Shown piece after piece: positions 23,641 through 33,394 of a stretch of DNA of 64,000 nt; position 1 is the stretch's first letter, and the number at the start of each line of letters is the position of its first letter. Both the position numbers and the translations under genes were made by a program. Origin of the DNA: Photobacterium indicum (lineage in GTDB: Bacteria > Pseudomonadota > Gammaproteobacteria > Enterobacterales > Vibrionaceae); contig NZ_PYOC01000010.1 of the NCBI RefSeq assembly GCF_003026215.1, forward strand, positions 1 to 64,000, read 5' to 3'. Below the pieces are notes generated by a model. It was not told where the DNA came from and searched no databases. It saw nothing but the letters and a program-made list of their open reading frames with translations.

Positions 23641-24510
23641 TTAAAAACTCGGGTAATCAACGGGCCGTGTTATACGCTGAATATCCAATATTGATATTTC
23701 ACCCTGCCAGCGACTTTTAATCAACCCCACGCTTAGCCAATAGCGTCCATCTGGTACATCAATTTTAGGTAATGTTGTGGGAAGTTTACCATCAACTTCT
23801 TCCGTCCAAAGTGGTGTCCACGTTGTATCATTTAAATCGTATAAATTAATCGATAAGATACGCGACGGGCATGCAGGATTAGGTAAGCCTTCCTGTTCTA
23901 TACGCCAATTTTTACTGTCTCTCCATCCTAGGCTTTGTTTTAATGCTGGCTCAGATAAAACAACCCAACTAATCCAATCTTTCTCACCATTAGCTTTAAC
24001 TGTGATCTTATAAACACCTGAACTTAACGGCTTTTCCATACGACGAGCTTCTACTGAAAAGTACCCTCCCTCTTGGATAGAAGGTGTACTGACGATAATG
24101 TTATCTTCAGGCCATTTAGTGAAGGTTATTTCTGAAATTTTACTGCGCGTTAAACCAACAATCGATAATTTCAACATCACCTGATTGAGATTTTGAATAA
24201 CTTCTCGCTGAATAGACAGTTTTGATAACCAACTAGGCAGCGCTTTTTGCTCAAGACTGTGTCCGCAATCTTCAGTGATCGCAAATTCAAGTAATTCATT
24301 AAGATTCGCTTGTTGCTCTGTATTGGGTGCTTGTTGCCAAGCTTGAATTATCGAATCAAAGCCTGCCGATGTATTCCCTTCAAGTATTCTTTGATGAGAG
24401 GTTGTATACAAATCTTGCCCATTAAACCACTTTGCCAGTACACTCGGCGTGTATAACACCGAATGTAATAACAAGACGGAAGACGTTATCGAAAGCTTCT
24501 TCATAATCAT
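23641..24510 (-). CDS. vxrC: VxrC-like periplasmic protein (DUF2861)
   Basis: A 289-residue protein with a signal peptide (MKKLSITSSVLLLHSVLYTPSVLA) and the DUF2861 content: WFNGQDLYTTSHQRILEGNT, AITEDCGHSL, and the later beta-rich region with WISWVVLSEPALKQSLGWRD. In Vibrio the vxrABCDE operon encodes a DUF2861 protein next to the VxrAB two-component system. The gene follows vxrB by 29 bases. vxrD and vxrE are not present downstream, where nnrS follows instead. Confidence 0.82.
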   Translation of the reverse strand: MIMKKLSITSSVLLLHSVLYTPSVLAKWFNGQDLYTTSHQRILEGNTSAGFDSIIQAWQQAPNTEQQANLNELLEFAITEDCGHSLEQKALPSWLSKLSIQREVIQNLNQVMLKLSIVGLTRSKISEITFTKWPEDNIIVSTPSIQEGGYFSVEARRMEKPLSSGVYKITVKANGEKDWISWVVLSEPALKQSLGWRDSKNWRIEQEGLPNPACPSRILSINLYDLNDTTWTPLWTEEVDGKLPTTLPKIDVPDGRYWLSVGLIKSRWQGEISILDIQRITRPVDYPSF

Positions 24511-24539
24511 TAGGATCTTATTATAACTGATGCATCAGA

Positions 24540-25199
24540 CTACGATTTCATCCGGTAACCAACACCACGAAGCGTTTCAATCTCTATACCTATCAATTTC
24601 TGACGTAGCTGCAAAATATGCGTATCTACAGTACGTGTCGTCGGATAATGATTGTAGCCCCAGACTTGATCTAATAATTCATCACGGGTAAAAACACGCC
24701 CTGCATTTTTGGCTAGAAAAACCAGCAATTCAAACTCGGTACGCGTTAGCGTGACAGTGTCACCACCATGATTAACCTCTCGACTTTCCATATTAATGGA
24801 TATTTGACCAACCGTTATGATGTTTGCAGCCAAATGATCATCTTTACCATTTCTAAGGTGTAAGCGAATACGAGCAAGAAGCTCCTCTTCAGCAAAAGGT
24901 TTTGTTAAGTAATCCTTCGCACCTGAATCTAAGCCTATGACTTTATCTGTAACTGACACCATGGCAGTTAATAGGATAACAGGTACATGTTTAATCGATA
25001 GCCAGCCGCTTAAAAAGTCTAATGAATCACCTTCTGGTAATTGTCGGTCTAATACAACAAGATCTGCATCAGGCCATAAATCGGCAACTTTATTAGCACA
25101 ATCAGCATATAAACATGTGTAGCCAGCTTGCTTTAAGCTTTCGAGTAAACCATCAGCAAGGTTGCGGTCATCTTCAACCAAGAGCAGAGTTTGATTCAC
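24540..25199 (-). CDS. vxrB: VxrB (WigR) OmpR-type response regulator
   Basis: A 219-residue response regulator. The receiver domain has the phosphorylatable Asp in DADLVVLDRQLPEG and the LTKPFAEEELLARI helix. The C-terminal winged helix has LTRTEFELLVFLAKNAGRVF followed by TRDELLDQVWGY and ends with ETLRGVGYRM. The GTG at 25199 is the best start: it has a TTGGAGAT site at the right distance and gives VNQTLLLVEDDRNL; a longer frame lies inside vxrA. VxrB controls cell-wall synthesis, biofilm and type VI secretion in V. cholerae. It overlaps the end of vxrA by 26 bases. Confidence 0.88.
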   Translation of the reverse strand: MNQTLLLVEDDRNLADGLLESLKQAGYTCLYADCANKVADLWPDADLVVLDRQLPEGDSLDFLSGWLSIKHVPVILLTAMVSVTDKVIGLDSGAKDYLTKPFAEEELLARIRLHLRNGKDDHLAANIITVGQISINMESREVNHGGDTVTLTRTEFELLVFLAKNAGRVFTRDELLDQVWGYNHYPTTRTVDTHILQLRQKLIGIEIETLRGVGYRMKS

Positions 25200-26619
25200 A
25201 CGGTATCTCCAAAATAAACGTTGTAGGTGGACCTTCAAGTTTGAGGCTTCCACCCATTCTACGAATCATCGATTCAACGATTGTAAGCCCAAGCCCAAGC
25301 CCTTTTTCACTGACAAAAGGCTTTCTTAATCTAGCCCAATCTTTAGGACCCAATAGCCCATTATCTTGAACTCTTACAATCAACTTTCCATTTTTGAATG
25401 ATGACGTTAATGTAATTGGCGCATCGCCATATTTCTGGGCATTCGACAATAAGTTGTCAATACATGTACCCAGCCAATAAATATTCAATTTTACGCTCTT
25501 ATCTTCTGATAAGAGCAGTTTTACATCATAAGGTTCACTTATATATTCAAGCCATTCATTAAATGAATCTACCTGTTGAACACTTAACTGTTGCTGATTA
25601 GCTTGAAGGTAATCTTTACTTGCCTCGGCAAGCTGACGTAAACGTCTAGAATCTTCCGTTAATCGCCTAAATTCATCATAAAGAGATTCAGGTAACGCAT
25701 CAAAATTTCGACGAAAGCCTTCAACTGTCATCGCTAAACTTGCTATAGGAGTGCGAAGTTCGTGCGTCAAAATCTGTAACACCAACATTCTTTCTTGCAT
25801 CGCTCTTCGACGGATACGCCAGCGATACAAAATCCACCCTATCAATAGGCTTACGTTAGCAACCAACAGACCAATTAACAAATAAAAGGTCAAATAGGAC
25901 TTATCATCCTCTTGCCAACAAATGTTACCACTCTTGGCTAAGCAAAAATCAGTATTACTTAACCGCTTAAAATGTATATCATAACGATTTAACACTACCG
26001 ACCAAGTCGGTTGATCATAAATATGGTATTCGTTCCCACTACGAACCCATAACTCGCCATTGGAGATAAAAGAATCAGCACCCGAATTGAATACTCTGAT
26101 CTCTTCATTATTCATTCGCTGTAATCGCCCTAACACCGAGTTTGTTGGTGCCAAGTGACGTTCTTGTATGTGTAAGTAATCTGCTAAAACAGTACTATCT
26201 TCAGGGTGCTTCTCTATATAACGGTAAGCATAACTACCACCACCTGGGTGAATATACCCTGAACGCGAGAACCACCCTCTAGGTAAAGCGGTGTTATTAC
26301 AAAGTGCTCGTACAAAAACAACGGGCTGAGTAACCAAAGGGCTTACCGGCCATGGTCCTTTACACGTCTGTGCGTTTTTATACAGACGCTTCATTGAAGA
26401 TAAAGGGTACTTCGCAGACTGCGGTAGTAAATTCGACAATAAAATTAATGGTGTCGGGTACTGGCTTTGCAGCTGTCTAAAATCGTACGTTGCTAGAGGA
26501 TCACTTGTAAGTAAATCTGAACGCACGGCATTCAAACGATCAGGTAAAGTTTGCACATCTGCAAAACTAAAACCTGAGAATATGAGTGAGACTAACAATA
26601 CATACTTTTTCATCATCAA
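25174..26619 (-). CDS. vxrA: VxrA (WigK) sensor histidine kinase
   Basis: A 481-residue kinase. A signal peptide is followed by a large periplasmic DUF3404-type sensor (about residues 21-260), with four or more Cys and the blocks GWFSRSGYIHPGGGSYAYRY and NTDFCLAKSGNICWQE. One membrane helix (LTFYLLIGLLVANVSLLIGW) leads to the cytoplasmic part: the H-box ILTHELRTPIASLAM, the N-box CIDNLLSNAQKYG, and the G-box GLGLGLTIVESMIRRMGG. In V. cholerae VxrA senses cell-wall damage. First gene of vxrABC. Confidence 0.92.
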   Translation of the reverse strand: MMMKKYVLLVSLIFSGFSFADVQTLPDRLNAVRSDLLTSDPLATYDFRQLQSQYPTPLILLSNLLPQSAKYPLSSMKRLYKNAQTCKGPWPVSPLVTQPVVFVRALCNNTALPRGWFSRSGYIHPGGGSYAYRYIEKHPEDSTVLADYLHIQERHLAPTNSVLGRLQRMNNEEIRVFNSGADSFISNGELWVRSGNEYHIYDQPTWSVVLNRYDIHFKRLSNTDFCLAKSGNICWQEDDKSYLTFYLLIGLLVANVSLLIGWILYRWRIRRRAMQERMLVLQILTHELRTPIASLAMTVEGFRRNFDALPESLYDEFRRLTEDSRRLRQLAEASKDYLQANQQQLSVQQVDSFNEWLEYISEPYDVKLLLSEDKSVKLNIYWLGTCIDNLLSNAQKYGDAPITLTSSFKNGKLIVRVQDNGLLGPKDWARLRKPFVSEKGLGLGLTIVESMIRRMGGSLKLEGPPTTFILEIPCESNSALG

Positions 26620-26796
26620 AGCTTATCATTCAAAATAGTTATAATGTCATAAATTTGTCAATAATTTAAAGCGGTTACGTTTTAATCAATGGTCATTCAT
26701 TGGCAATTACATTTTAGCATCACGTTCCGCATTCCCTTATAACAATTTTCTTTATAACAACAGACTTATGGTCGTTAGTGTCCATTTTCAACAGAT

Positions 26797-26820
26797 AAAA
26801 AAAGGGAGCTAAAGCTCCCT
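26797..26820 (-). terminator. pntAB terminator
   Basis: On the minus strand a perfect AGGGAGCT / AGCTCCCT stem is followed by a run of T (complement of 26797-26803), 26 bases after pntB. Confidence 0.85.
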
Positions 26821-26845
26821 TCTTAATTGCTAACGATTAACAGTA

Positions 26846-28222
26846 TTAAAGAAATTTAGAAATATTATCTACACTTTCTTTTGCATCGCCAAAAAGCATC
26901 TGCGTGTTCTCTTTAAAGAACAATGGGTTTTGAACACCCGCGTAACCTGTATTCATTGAACGCTTAAACACGATAACATGCTTTGCGTTCCACACTTCTA
27001 ATACAGGCATACCTGCGATAGGACTATTTGGATCATCCATTGCGGCAGGGTTAACTGTATCATTCGCGCCAATAACAAGTACTACATCTGTTTCAGACAA
27101 GTCATCATTGATTTCGTCCATTTCTAGTACGATATCATAAGGTACTTTTGCTTCTGCAAGCAGTACGTTCATGTGGCCAGGTAGACGACCAGCAACTGGG
27201 TGAATACCAAAACGAACATTGATACCTTTGGCACGCAGCTTACTTGTGATTTCGTGAACAGGGTATTGTGCTTGAGCAACAGCCATACCGTATCCAGGAG
27301 TGATCACAACAGACTTTGCATCACTCAACATTTCAGCCACTTCTTCTGCTGATGTTTCGTGGTGCTCACCTTGGTCTTCATCAGAACTAGAAGCAACAAC
27401 GTTAGTACCGAAGCCGCCTGCAATTACACTAATGAAAGAACGGTTCATCGCCTTACACATAATGTAAGAAAGAATTGCACCAGAAGAACCAACCAATGCA
27501 CCCGTTACGATAAGAAGATCGTTCGATAACATGAAACCTGCTGCTGCCGCTGCCCAACCCGAGTAAGAGTTAAGCATTGAAACAACAACGGGCATATCTG
27601 CACCACCAATTGAAGCAACTAGGTGATAACCGAACGCAAATGCAATCAAGGTAACAACAACAAGCGCAAACGTAGAACCTTCAACGTTTACGAAGTGAAG
27701 CATTAGAAGGAATGAAATAACAATCGCAGCTAAGTTTAGTTTATGGCGATGAGGAAGCATTAATGACTTAGAGTCAATAATTCCACGCAATTTACCGAAG
27801 GCAACAATTGAACCAGTGAAGGTTACAGCACCAATGAATACACCTAAGAATACTTCCACAAGGTGGATATTCAGTAGTGCACCCGTTAGCTCACCGTGGT
27901 CAATATACGTATTGAAACCAACAAGAACTGCCGCTAGACCTACGAAGCTATGAAGAATAGCAACCAGCTCTGGCATTTCTGTCATTTCAACTTTCTTAGC
28001 AAGACGGATACCAATAGAACCACCGATAACCATCGCTAGAAGGATCCAGCCTGTACCTTGAGCGTCAGGACCAAAGATTGTCGCTATAAGCGCAATACCC
28101 ATACCCGCGATGCCGTAATAGTTACCTGCTCGCGCTGTTTCTTGCTTAGAAAGCCCAGCAAGAGACATGATAAATAGTACCGCAGCAACTAGATATGCCG
28201 CTTGTACGATTCCTGCAGACAT
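26846..28222 (-). CDS. pntB: NAD(P) transhydrogenase subunit beta
   Basis: A 458-residue membrane subunit of the proton-translocating transhydrogenase. The first two thirds have eight or nine membrane helices with the LHSFVGLAAVLVGFNTY and SMLNSYSGWAAAAAGF blocks. The C-terminal NADP(H)-binding domain III carries VITPGYGMAVAQAQYPV, FGIHPVAGRLPGHMNVLLAE, VVLVIGANDTVNPAA and VFKRSMNTGYAGVQNPLF. It starts 10 bases after pntA with an AAGGAGTAACAC site. Confidence 0.97.
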   Translation of the reverse strand: MSAGIVQAAYLVAAVLFIMSLAGLSKQETARAGNYYGIAGMGIALIATIFGPDAQGTGWILLAMVIGGSIGIRLAKKVEMTEMPELVAILHSFVGLAAVLVGFNTYIDHGELTGALLNIHLVEVFLGVFIGAVTFTGSIVAFGKLRGIIDSKSLMLPHRHKLNLAAIVISFLLMLHFVNVEGSTFALVVVTLIAFAFGYHLVASIGGADMPVVVSMLNSYSGWAAAAAGFMLSNDLLIVTGALVGSSGAILSYIMCKAMNRSFISVIAGGFGTNVVASSSDEDQGEHHETSAEEVAEMLSDAKSVVITPGYGMAVAQAQYPVHEITSKLRAKGINVRFGIHPVAGRLPGHMNVLLAEAKVPYDIVLEMDEINDDLSETDVVLVIGANDTVNPAAMDDPNSPIAGMPVLEVWNAKHVIVFKRSMNTGYAGVQNPLFFKENTQMLFGDAKESVDNISKFL

Positions 28223-28232
28223 GTGTTACTCC

Positions 28233-29789
28233 TTATTTATCTTTACGGAACATTTCAAGCATCCGCTTGGTAACTGTAAAGCCACCAAATATGTTGATAC
28301 TTGCAATAAGAACGGCAATGAATGCCAAGACAGTAACCAAACTGCTACCCTGACTTACCTGCAATACAGCACCTACAATGATGATGCCTGAAATAGCATT
28401 AGTCACCGACATAAGAGGAGTGTGAAGCGCATGAGATACGTTCCATACTACGTAGTAACCTACAACACATGCCAGTACGAATACCGTTAGGTGAGCAAGG
28501 AATTCTGCAGGAGCGTAATTTGCAATCCAACCAAATGCAGCAATACCAGCAGCCATCAAACCGTATTTTTTAACCGGTGATGTAGGCGCTTTTTCAACGA
28601 CAACTTTAGGTTTTATTTCCGCAGCTGGTTGTTGAGGTGCGGCAGATACTTTGATTGGTGGCGCAGGCCAAGTGATTTCACCTTCTTTAATGACAGTTAG
28701 ACCACGTAACACTTCATCTTCAAAATCAATGTTGATGTTACCGTCTTTTTCTTTACAAAGAAGTTTTAGAAGGTTAACAAGGTTAGTACCGTAAAGTTGA
28801 GATGACTGAGTCGGAAGACGACCTACCATATCGGTATAACCAATCACTTTTACGCCATTTGGTGTGGTAACAACTTTATTGGCTTCAGTATAAGCACAGT
28901 TACCACCGTTAGCCGCCGCTAAATCGACAATCACACTACCCGACTTCATTGAATCAACCATTTCTTTGGTAATCAACTTCGGTGCAGGACGACCTGGAAT
29001 AAGCGCTGTCGTAATGATGATATCAACATCTTTAGCTTGCTCTGCGTATAAACGCTCGGCTGCTTTGTTAAAGTCATCTGACATTTCTTTAGCGTAGCCA
29101 TCACCAGTGCTTGTGTCTTCTTTGAAGTCAACTTCAAGGAATGTAGCACCCATACTTTCAACTTGTTCCTTAACTTCAGGACGTACATCGAAAGAACGTA
29201 CAATTGCACCAAGACTACCAGCAGCACCGATTGCAGCCAATCCAGCAACACCAGCGCCTGCAACTAACACTTTAGCAGGTGGCACTTTACCAGCAGCAGT
29301 AATCTGCCCTGTAAAGAAACGACCAAATTCATGAGCTGCTTCAACAACAGCACGATAACCCGCAATGTTAGCCATTGAACTTAGCGCATCCAATGCTTGA
29401 GCACGTGAAATGCGCGGCACTGAGTCCATAGCCATTACATTGATGTTTTTCGTTGATAACTTATCTAGCAACTCTTTATTTTGAGCTGGCCAAATAAAGC
29501 AGGCAATACTTGCACCTTCTTTGATCAAGTCAAATTCATCAACACCAGTTTCATCGTTAATCTGAGGAGCGTTAACTTTCAGAATAAGATCTGACTGCCA
29601 CACATCTTCGGTTGAAACGATAGTCGCACCCGCGGCTTCAAAAGCTGCATCGCCGAAACTAGCTAAAACGCCAGCATTTTGCTCAATAGCAACGCTGAAC
29701 CCCATTTTTAACAACTGCTCTACCGTTTTAGGCGTAGCAGCAACTCGCGTTTCATTCGCGAATATCTCTTTAGGCACACCAATCTGCAT
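28233..29789 (-). CDS. pntA: NAD(P) transhydrogenase subunit alpha
   Basis: A 518-residue subunit with an N-terminal NAD(H)-binding domain related to alanine dehydrogenase (MQIGVPKEIFANETRVAATP; later VAGAGVAGLAAIGAAGSLGA). A Pro/Ala-rich linker follows at about residues 380-410, and four membrane helices form the C-terminus (YGLMAAGIAAFGWIANYA onward). With PntB it uses the proton gradient to make NADPH from NADH. Full length and intact. Confidence 0.97.
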   Translation of the reverse strand: MQIGVPKEIFANETRVAATPKTVEQLLKMGFSVAIEQNAGVLASFGDAAFEAAGATIVSTEDVWQSDLILKVNAPQINDETGVDEFDLIKEGASIACFIWPAQNKELLDKLSTKNINVMAMDSVPRISRAQALDALSSMANIAGYRAVVEAAHEFGRFFTGQITAAGKVPPAKVLVAGAGVAGLAAIGAAGSLGAIVRSFDVRPEVKEQVESMGATFLEVDFKEDTSTGDGYAKEMSDDFNKAAERLYAEQAKDVDIIITTALIPGRPAPKLITKEMVDSMKSGSVIVDLAAANGGNCAYTEANKVVTTPNGVKVIGYTDMVGRLPTQSSQLYGTNLVNLLKLLCKEKDGNINIDFEDEVLRGLTVIKEGEITWPAPPIKVSAAPQQPAAEIKPKVVVEKAPTSPVKKYGLMAAGIAAFGWIANYAPAEFLAHLTVFVLACVVGYYVVWNVSHALHTPLMSVTNAISGIIIVGAVLQVSQGSSLVTVLAFIAVLIASINIFGGFTVTKRMLEMFRKDK

Positions 29790-30202
29790 TATTATTCCCT
29801 GAACATTGGCATAGAAGTAATAATTTTGTATACAACCTGCAAAGTGATTTCAAGCACTTTGTAGAAAAAATACAAAAAAACCCAACAAAAACGTCGTAAT
29901 TAACAACGAATGTTACCTTCTAACGGAAAGAAAAGAACGTTTTTAACATCTGGACAGAGGTCAAACCACATTATCAATCAACAATGTATGCAACAAAACC
30001 ACACAAATGCACACCAATAACGCTATAAGCCTCCTTTTCGCCCAAAAATCACACTTGTAGCAATCGACCTATTTGTTTGAAACAAATTATATAATAAGGC
30101 TAAGTACATAAAAATAAGGATGACTTAATCTAACAATTTTTTTTAGAGTGTTCATTCAAACGAATGTTTAAATTTTATGTTTATGCTAAGAAGTGAATGG
30201 TT
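29790..30202. other. Upstream region of pntA, no gene
   Basis: 413 AT-rich bases with the pntAB promoter and the 3' end of the hlyU-type gene. No ORF with a ribosome site was found, and no clear regulator site was seen. Confidence 0.4.
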
Positions 30203-30484
30203 TTAATGACCAAACATTCCCTCACCATTTTGCTTTATGAACATTTTCGCTTTATTGAGCATAAATGTTTCAGCATCTTGACGTGAACCCAGTAAATCAG
30301 AACGAATAAAGGTATGTGTTTTCACTTCACCATCGATTTCTTTACAAATTCTGCCCGCTATACGAAATTGACCACCTTCAGAAATAGGCTCTGGGTAAAT
30401 CAAATAACCTTCATATTCGACAGGTTCCACTTCAATTGTTTTCTGTTCTTTATCAAGACCAAATAGTTTTGAAAAAAAGCCCAC
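30203..30484 (-). CDS. HlyU family protein (PF10115 type)
   Basis: A 93-residue protein: MGFFSKLFGLDKEQ, then EYEGYLIYPEPISEGGQFRI, AGRICKEI, and HTFIRSDLLGSRQDAETFML. This is the HlyU transcriptional activator family (PF10115), found in Vibrionaceae and unrelated to the ArsR-type HlyU of V. cholerae. The family name comes from a haemolysin activator, but a role in this genome is not shown. It stands alone. Confidence 0.85.
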   Translation of the reverse strand: MGFFSKLFGLDKEQKTIEVEPVEYEGYLIYPEPISEGGQFRIAGRICKEIDGEVKTHTFIRSDLLGSRQDAETFMLNKAKMFIKQNGEGMFGH

Positions 30485-30708
30485 TTAATACATCTCCATT
30501 CATACCTAACTTGATAATCTCTTTACAATATATAGCAAGTTGATACGTCAGCTAAACTTTACTAACACGTTAAAGTTATCATGCCATATTATTGCAACAA
30601 ATAATTAAAGCTATATTAGATATATGAAAAAAAATAGTATGAATATGTTGCCAATAGAAAAGTAAACGTAAATTTTACAATTAAGGCGAGAGTATTTAAC
30701 GCACATAC

Positions 30709-30733
30709 AAAAACACCAGCGAATGCTGGTGTT
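30709..30733 (-). terminator. Terminator of the 63-residue gene
   Basis: Minus strand: AACACCAGC ATTC GCTGGTGTT followed by TTTGTATG. Confidence 0.65.
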
Positions 30734-30761
30734 TAAAGGAATTCTTTCTTTTTCGTATCGA

Positions 30762-30953
30762 TTAACGGTACATACCGATATCTTTTTGAAGGTGTACAGG
30801 TAAATCAGATACATTGTATTGCTTTGGTGCTTCTGAACCACCGAATAAGATGTCTACTGCGTGTGCAATCAATCCTTTGATATTAACCGCATAGGCTTTC
30901 TTATCCAAAGCGCTAGGTGTTGCAATGGTGTCGAAATTAATAGCCTGTGCCAT
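30762..30953 (-). CDS. Small DUF1127-like protein, unknown
   Basis: 63 residues. The C-terminal part (YNVSDLPVHLQKDIGMYR) resembles the Asp-Leu-rich end of DUF1127 proteins, which in some bacteria bind RNA or DNA, but the Trp/Arg-rich front of that family is absent. Its start has a nearby GAGGCA site, and a terminator follows, so it is a real gene. Confidence 0.65.
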   Translation of the reverse strand: MAQAINFDTIATPSALDKKAYAVNIKGLIAHAVDILFGGSEAPKQYNVSDLPVHLQKDIGMYR

Positions 30954-31232
30954 GATTGCCTCTTTATTTTTAGTTTGTTGTTTATTGCTTAACTAATCTT
31001 ATAATAACCGCTTATTTTTCACTCTAATAATGACAATATCTCTATTGCAAGATTAGATTTACTAATGTGTTAACAGCTTTTTAAATTCACACCAGTAATC
31101 GGAAATATTCTTGCAGCTACAATGCTTAACTACCCACTTTTAAACGTTAAATTAGCTTAAACAGCATAAATTTGTGTTTGGCATACATTTGTAGTAACAA
31201 TGGGGTAACAATTAAAATATAAAGAATTTTTT

Positions 31233-32174
31233 ATGCTCAATTTTATATCCAAACATTCTCCTATCTTTTTAATGCTGGCTGCCATTTTAGGCTTTGCTAT
31301 GCCATCTGCTTCTGCTGTGGTTTTCCCTTTTTTACCCTACATCCTCTTCTTTCTTATGCTTTTTACATTGATAGGTATGAAACAAAACGAACTGATCAAA
31401 ATGCTCGGTCAGTTCGATATATGGCTTTACGCTAGTTTTCATGCCATAGGGCTTTCTGTTTTAGCCTGCTCAATTGCAGGGTTATTTGGCGCATCGTCAT
31501 CATTGTTGCTTGCCATTTCAGCAGTGGCCGCTACAGGCTCTTTATTTGCAACGCCTGCTATTGCACGTTCAGTGGGGCTAGATGCGTTAAAAGCAATGGC
31601 TATGACTATCGCTTCAACTCTACTAATGCCAGCTGTGCTGTATGTGAATCTATTACTATTTCAAGACAATAACGTCTCACTTGATATGCAAAGTTATATA
31701 CAACGTCTTATAATTTTCATTGCAGGCCCTATGCTGATTTCGGCTTTGTGCTATCGATTTATTCCTAAAGATCTTCTACATAGAACGCACGCTAAGCTCT
31801 CTCAGGTCACCATTGTTTTAGTCTTAACCTTTCCATTTGGCCTAGTTGGTGAATTTAGAGTGATTTTTGATCAGTCCATTATGTTGGGTTTAACCTACCT
31901 GCTAATTGGTATTGCACTATGTGCCCTCTTTTTCCTTATTGGCTTTCTGTGCTATCGCAACAAAGGATTAGACGATTCATTGCTTTCAGCCATTACTGCA
32001 GCTAATCGAAATGTTCTTCTCACTTATACTGTTGCGGGCGCATATTTAGGGCCTGAATATATGGCACTAATGGGCGCTATCCAGTTACCTACTTACTCAT
32101 TACCTTTAATAGTAAAGGCAATTTCTAAATACCTTTCAGCACCATTAACGCAAAGCGTTAAAACACCTAAATAA
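31233..32174 (+). CDS. Bile acid:sodium symporter-like (BASS) transporter
   Basis: A 313-residue inner-membrane protein with nine or ten helices. The BASS-type features are the FLPYILFFLMLFTLIGM front, SAVAATGSLFATPAIARS, and a C-terminal ITAANRNVLLTYTVAGAYLG helix pair. Such carriers move bile acids, pantothenate, pyruvate or other organic anions with sodium. The substrate is unknown here. It lies upstream of, and in the same direction as, the FMN riboswitch-ribB unit but is separated by a terminator. Confidence 0.72.
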   Translation: MLNFISKHSPIFLMLAAILGFAMPSASAVVFPFLPYILFFLMLFTLIGMKQNELIKMLGQFDIWLYASFHAIGLSVLACSIAGLFGASSSLLLAISAVAATGSLFATPAIARSVGLDALKAMAMTIASTLLMPAVLYVNLLLFQDNNVSLDMQSYIQRLIIFIAGPMLISALCYRFIPKDLLHRTHAKLSQVTIVLVLTFPFGLVGEFRVIFDQSIMLGLTYLLIGIALCALFFLIGFLCYRNKGLDDSLLSAITAANRNVLLTYTVAGAYLGPEYMALMGAIQLPTYSLPLIVKAISKYLSAPLTQSVKTPK

Positions 32175-32216
32175 ATAGCTTATAAAATCATCAATAAACC
32201 TTTAAGTTCAAACTTA

Positions 32217-32242
32217 TGCCTCTTGCAAGAGGCTTTTGCTTG
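32217..32242 (+). terminator. Terminator of the BASS gene
   Basis: Stem TGCCTCTT / AAGAGGC followed by TTTTGCTTG. Confidence 0.65.
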
Positions 32243-32275
32243 CCTCTCTAGTCTGTTTTTCCTAATATGTGTCTG

Positions 32276-32456
32276 AATTCTCAGGGCGGGGCGCAATTCC
32301 CCACCGGCGGTAATTCAGAGCACTCAATAGTGAGTTAACTGAAAAGCCCGCGAGCGCTTATCATTTATTTAAAATGATAAGGTCAGCAGATCTGGTGTAA
32401 TACTTCCTGTAAGTATGAGTCCAGAGCCGACGGTTATAGTCCGGATGAAAGAGGAT
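32276..32456 (+). promoter_or_regulatory. FMN riboswitch (RFN element)
   Basis: It has the conserved blocks of the FMN aptamer in order: TCTCAGGGCGGGGCGCAATT, CCCCACCGGCGGTAAT, then GAAAAGCCCGCGAGCG, GGTCAGCAGATCTGGTG, AGAGCCGACGGTTATAGTCC and GGATGAAAGAGGA. It lies 148 bases before ribB, the usual target in Vibrionaceae. Binding of FMN lowers ribB expression. A small hairpin TTCCGAT CTT ATCGGAA at 32531-32547 may be part of the expression platform. Confidence 0.96.
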
Positions 32457-32603
32457 CAGTGGAGGTAATACGTTACCTCGAGCAAACTTGTATCTATAGG
32501 CTTAAATTAAGTCTATAGCTATTGTCGTTCTTCCGATCTTATCGGAATGCTGCCTTTCTATGCCCTGATTCTGGTAAATTTTTTTAAATTTGGAGTTATT
32601 ACC

Positions 32604-33287
32604 ATGAATCAGTCTCTACTTACCCCTTACGGTACGGCTTTTGAACGCGTTGAAGCTGGTCTTACAGCTATTCGTGAAGGTCGTGGTGTGCTTGTTGTTG
32701 ACGATGAAGATCGTGAAAACGAAGGCGATATCATTTTTGCTGCAGAAACATTAACGTCAGAGCAAATGGCGCTTATGATTCGTGAATGTTCAGGTATTGT
32801 TTGCCTTTGTTTAACTGACGAACGTGTTAAGCAATTAGAACTACCTATGATGGTAGAAAACAATACTAGCGCAAATGAAACTGGCTTTACTGTTACGATT
32901 GAAGCAGCAAAAGGCGTGACAACTGGCGTTTCTGCAGCTGACCGTGTTACTACGATCAAAACAGCGATTGCCGACGGTGCAGTACCAGCAGATCTTAATC
33001 ATCCTGGTCATGTATTCCCTCTTAAAGCTAACGCTGATGGTGTACTTGGTCGTCGTGGACATACTGAAGCGACTATCGATCTAATGCGTTTATCTGGTCT
33101 AAAGCCATACGGCGTGCTTTGTGAGTTAACGAATATCGACGGTACTATGGCGCGTTTACCTGAAGTTATCGTGTTTGGTAAGAAGTTTAATATGCCAGTA
33201 TTAACCATTGAAGATCTTGCTGCATACCGATTAGCAAAAGAAAATAATACAGCAATGAACGCTAAAGAAGACGTGGCAGTCGCTTAA
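32604..33287 (+). CDS. ribB: 3,4-dihydroxy-2-butanone 4-phosphate synthase
   Basis: A 227-residue enzyme that makes the four-carbon precursor of riboflavin from ribulose 5-phosphate. Family blocks are VLVVDDEDRENEGDIIFAAE, IRECSGIVCLCLT, TTGVSAADRVTTI, LNHPGHVFPLKA, and RRGHTEATIDLMRLSGL. The ATG at 32604, behind TTTGGAGTTATTACC, gives the standard start MNQSLLTPYG; a longer frame overlaps the riboswitch leader. It has no GTP cyclohydrolase II domain, as in E. coli. Confidence 0.95.
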   Translation: MNQSLLTPYGTAFERVEAGLTAIREGRGVLVVDDEDRENEGDIIFAAETLTSEQMALMIRECSGIVCLCLTDERVKQLELPMMVENNTSANETGFTVTIEAAKGVTTGVSAADRVTTIKTAIADGAVPADLNHPGHVFPLKANADGVLGRRGHTEATIDLMRLSGLKPYGVLCELTNIDGTMARLPEVIVFGKKFNMPVLTIEDLAAYRLAKENNTAMNAKEDVAVA

Positions 33288-33312
33288 TAGCACTTCCACG
33301 AACCTGCTTGTA

Positions 33313-33349
33313 TTAAAAAGCCGAGTGATCATTACTCGGCTTTTTTAGT
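33313..33349 (+). terminator. ribB terminator
   Basis: AAAAAGCCGAGTGATCA / TTACTCGGCTTTTTT, a strong hairpin with a T-tract. Confidence 0.85.
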
Positions 33350-33394
33350 CTGACGCTAATGATGTTAATCTGAGGTTTCTTTTCCAAACTCTCA

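Noticed and set aside
29107..29334. 75-codon plus-strand ORF within pntA
   Set aside because: Complement of the highly conserved pntA coding region.
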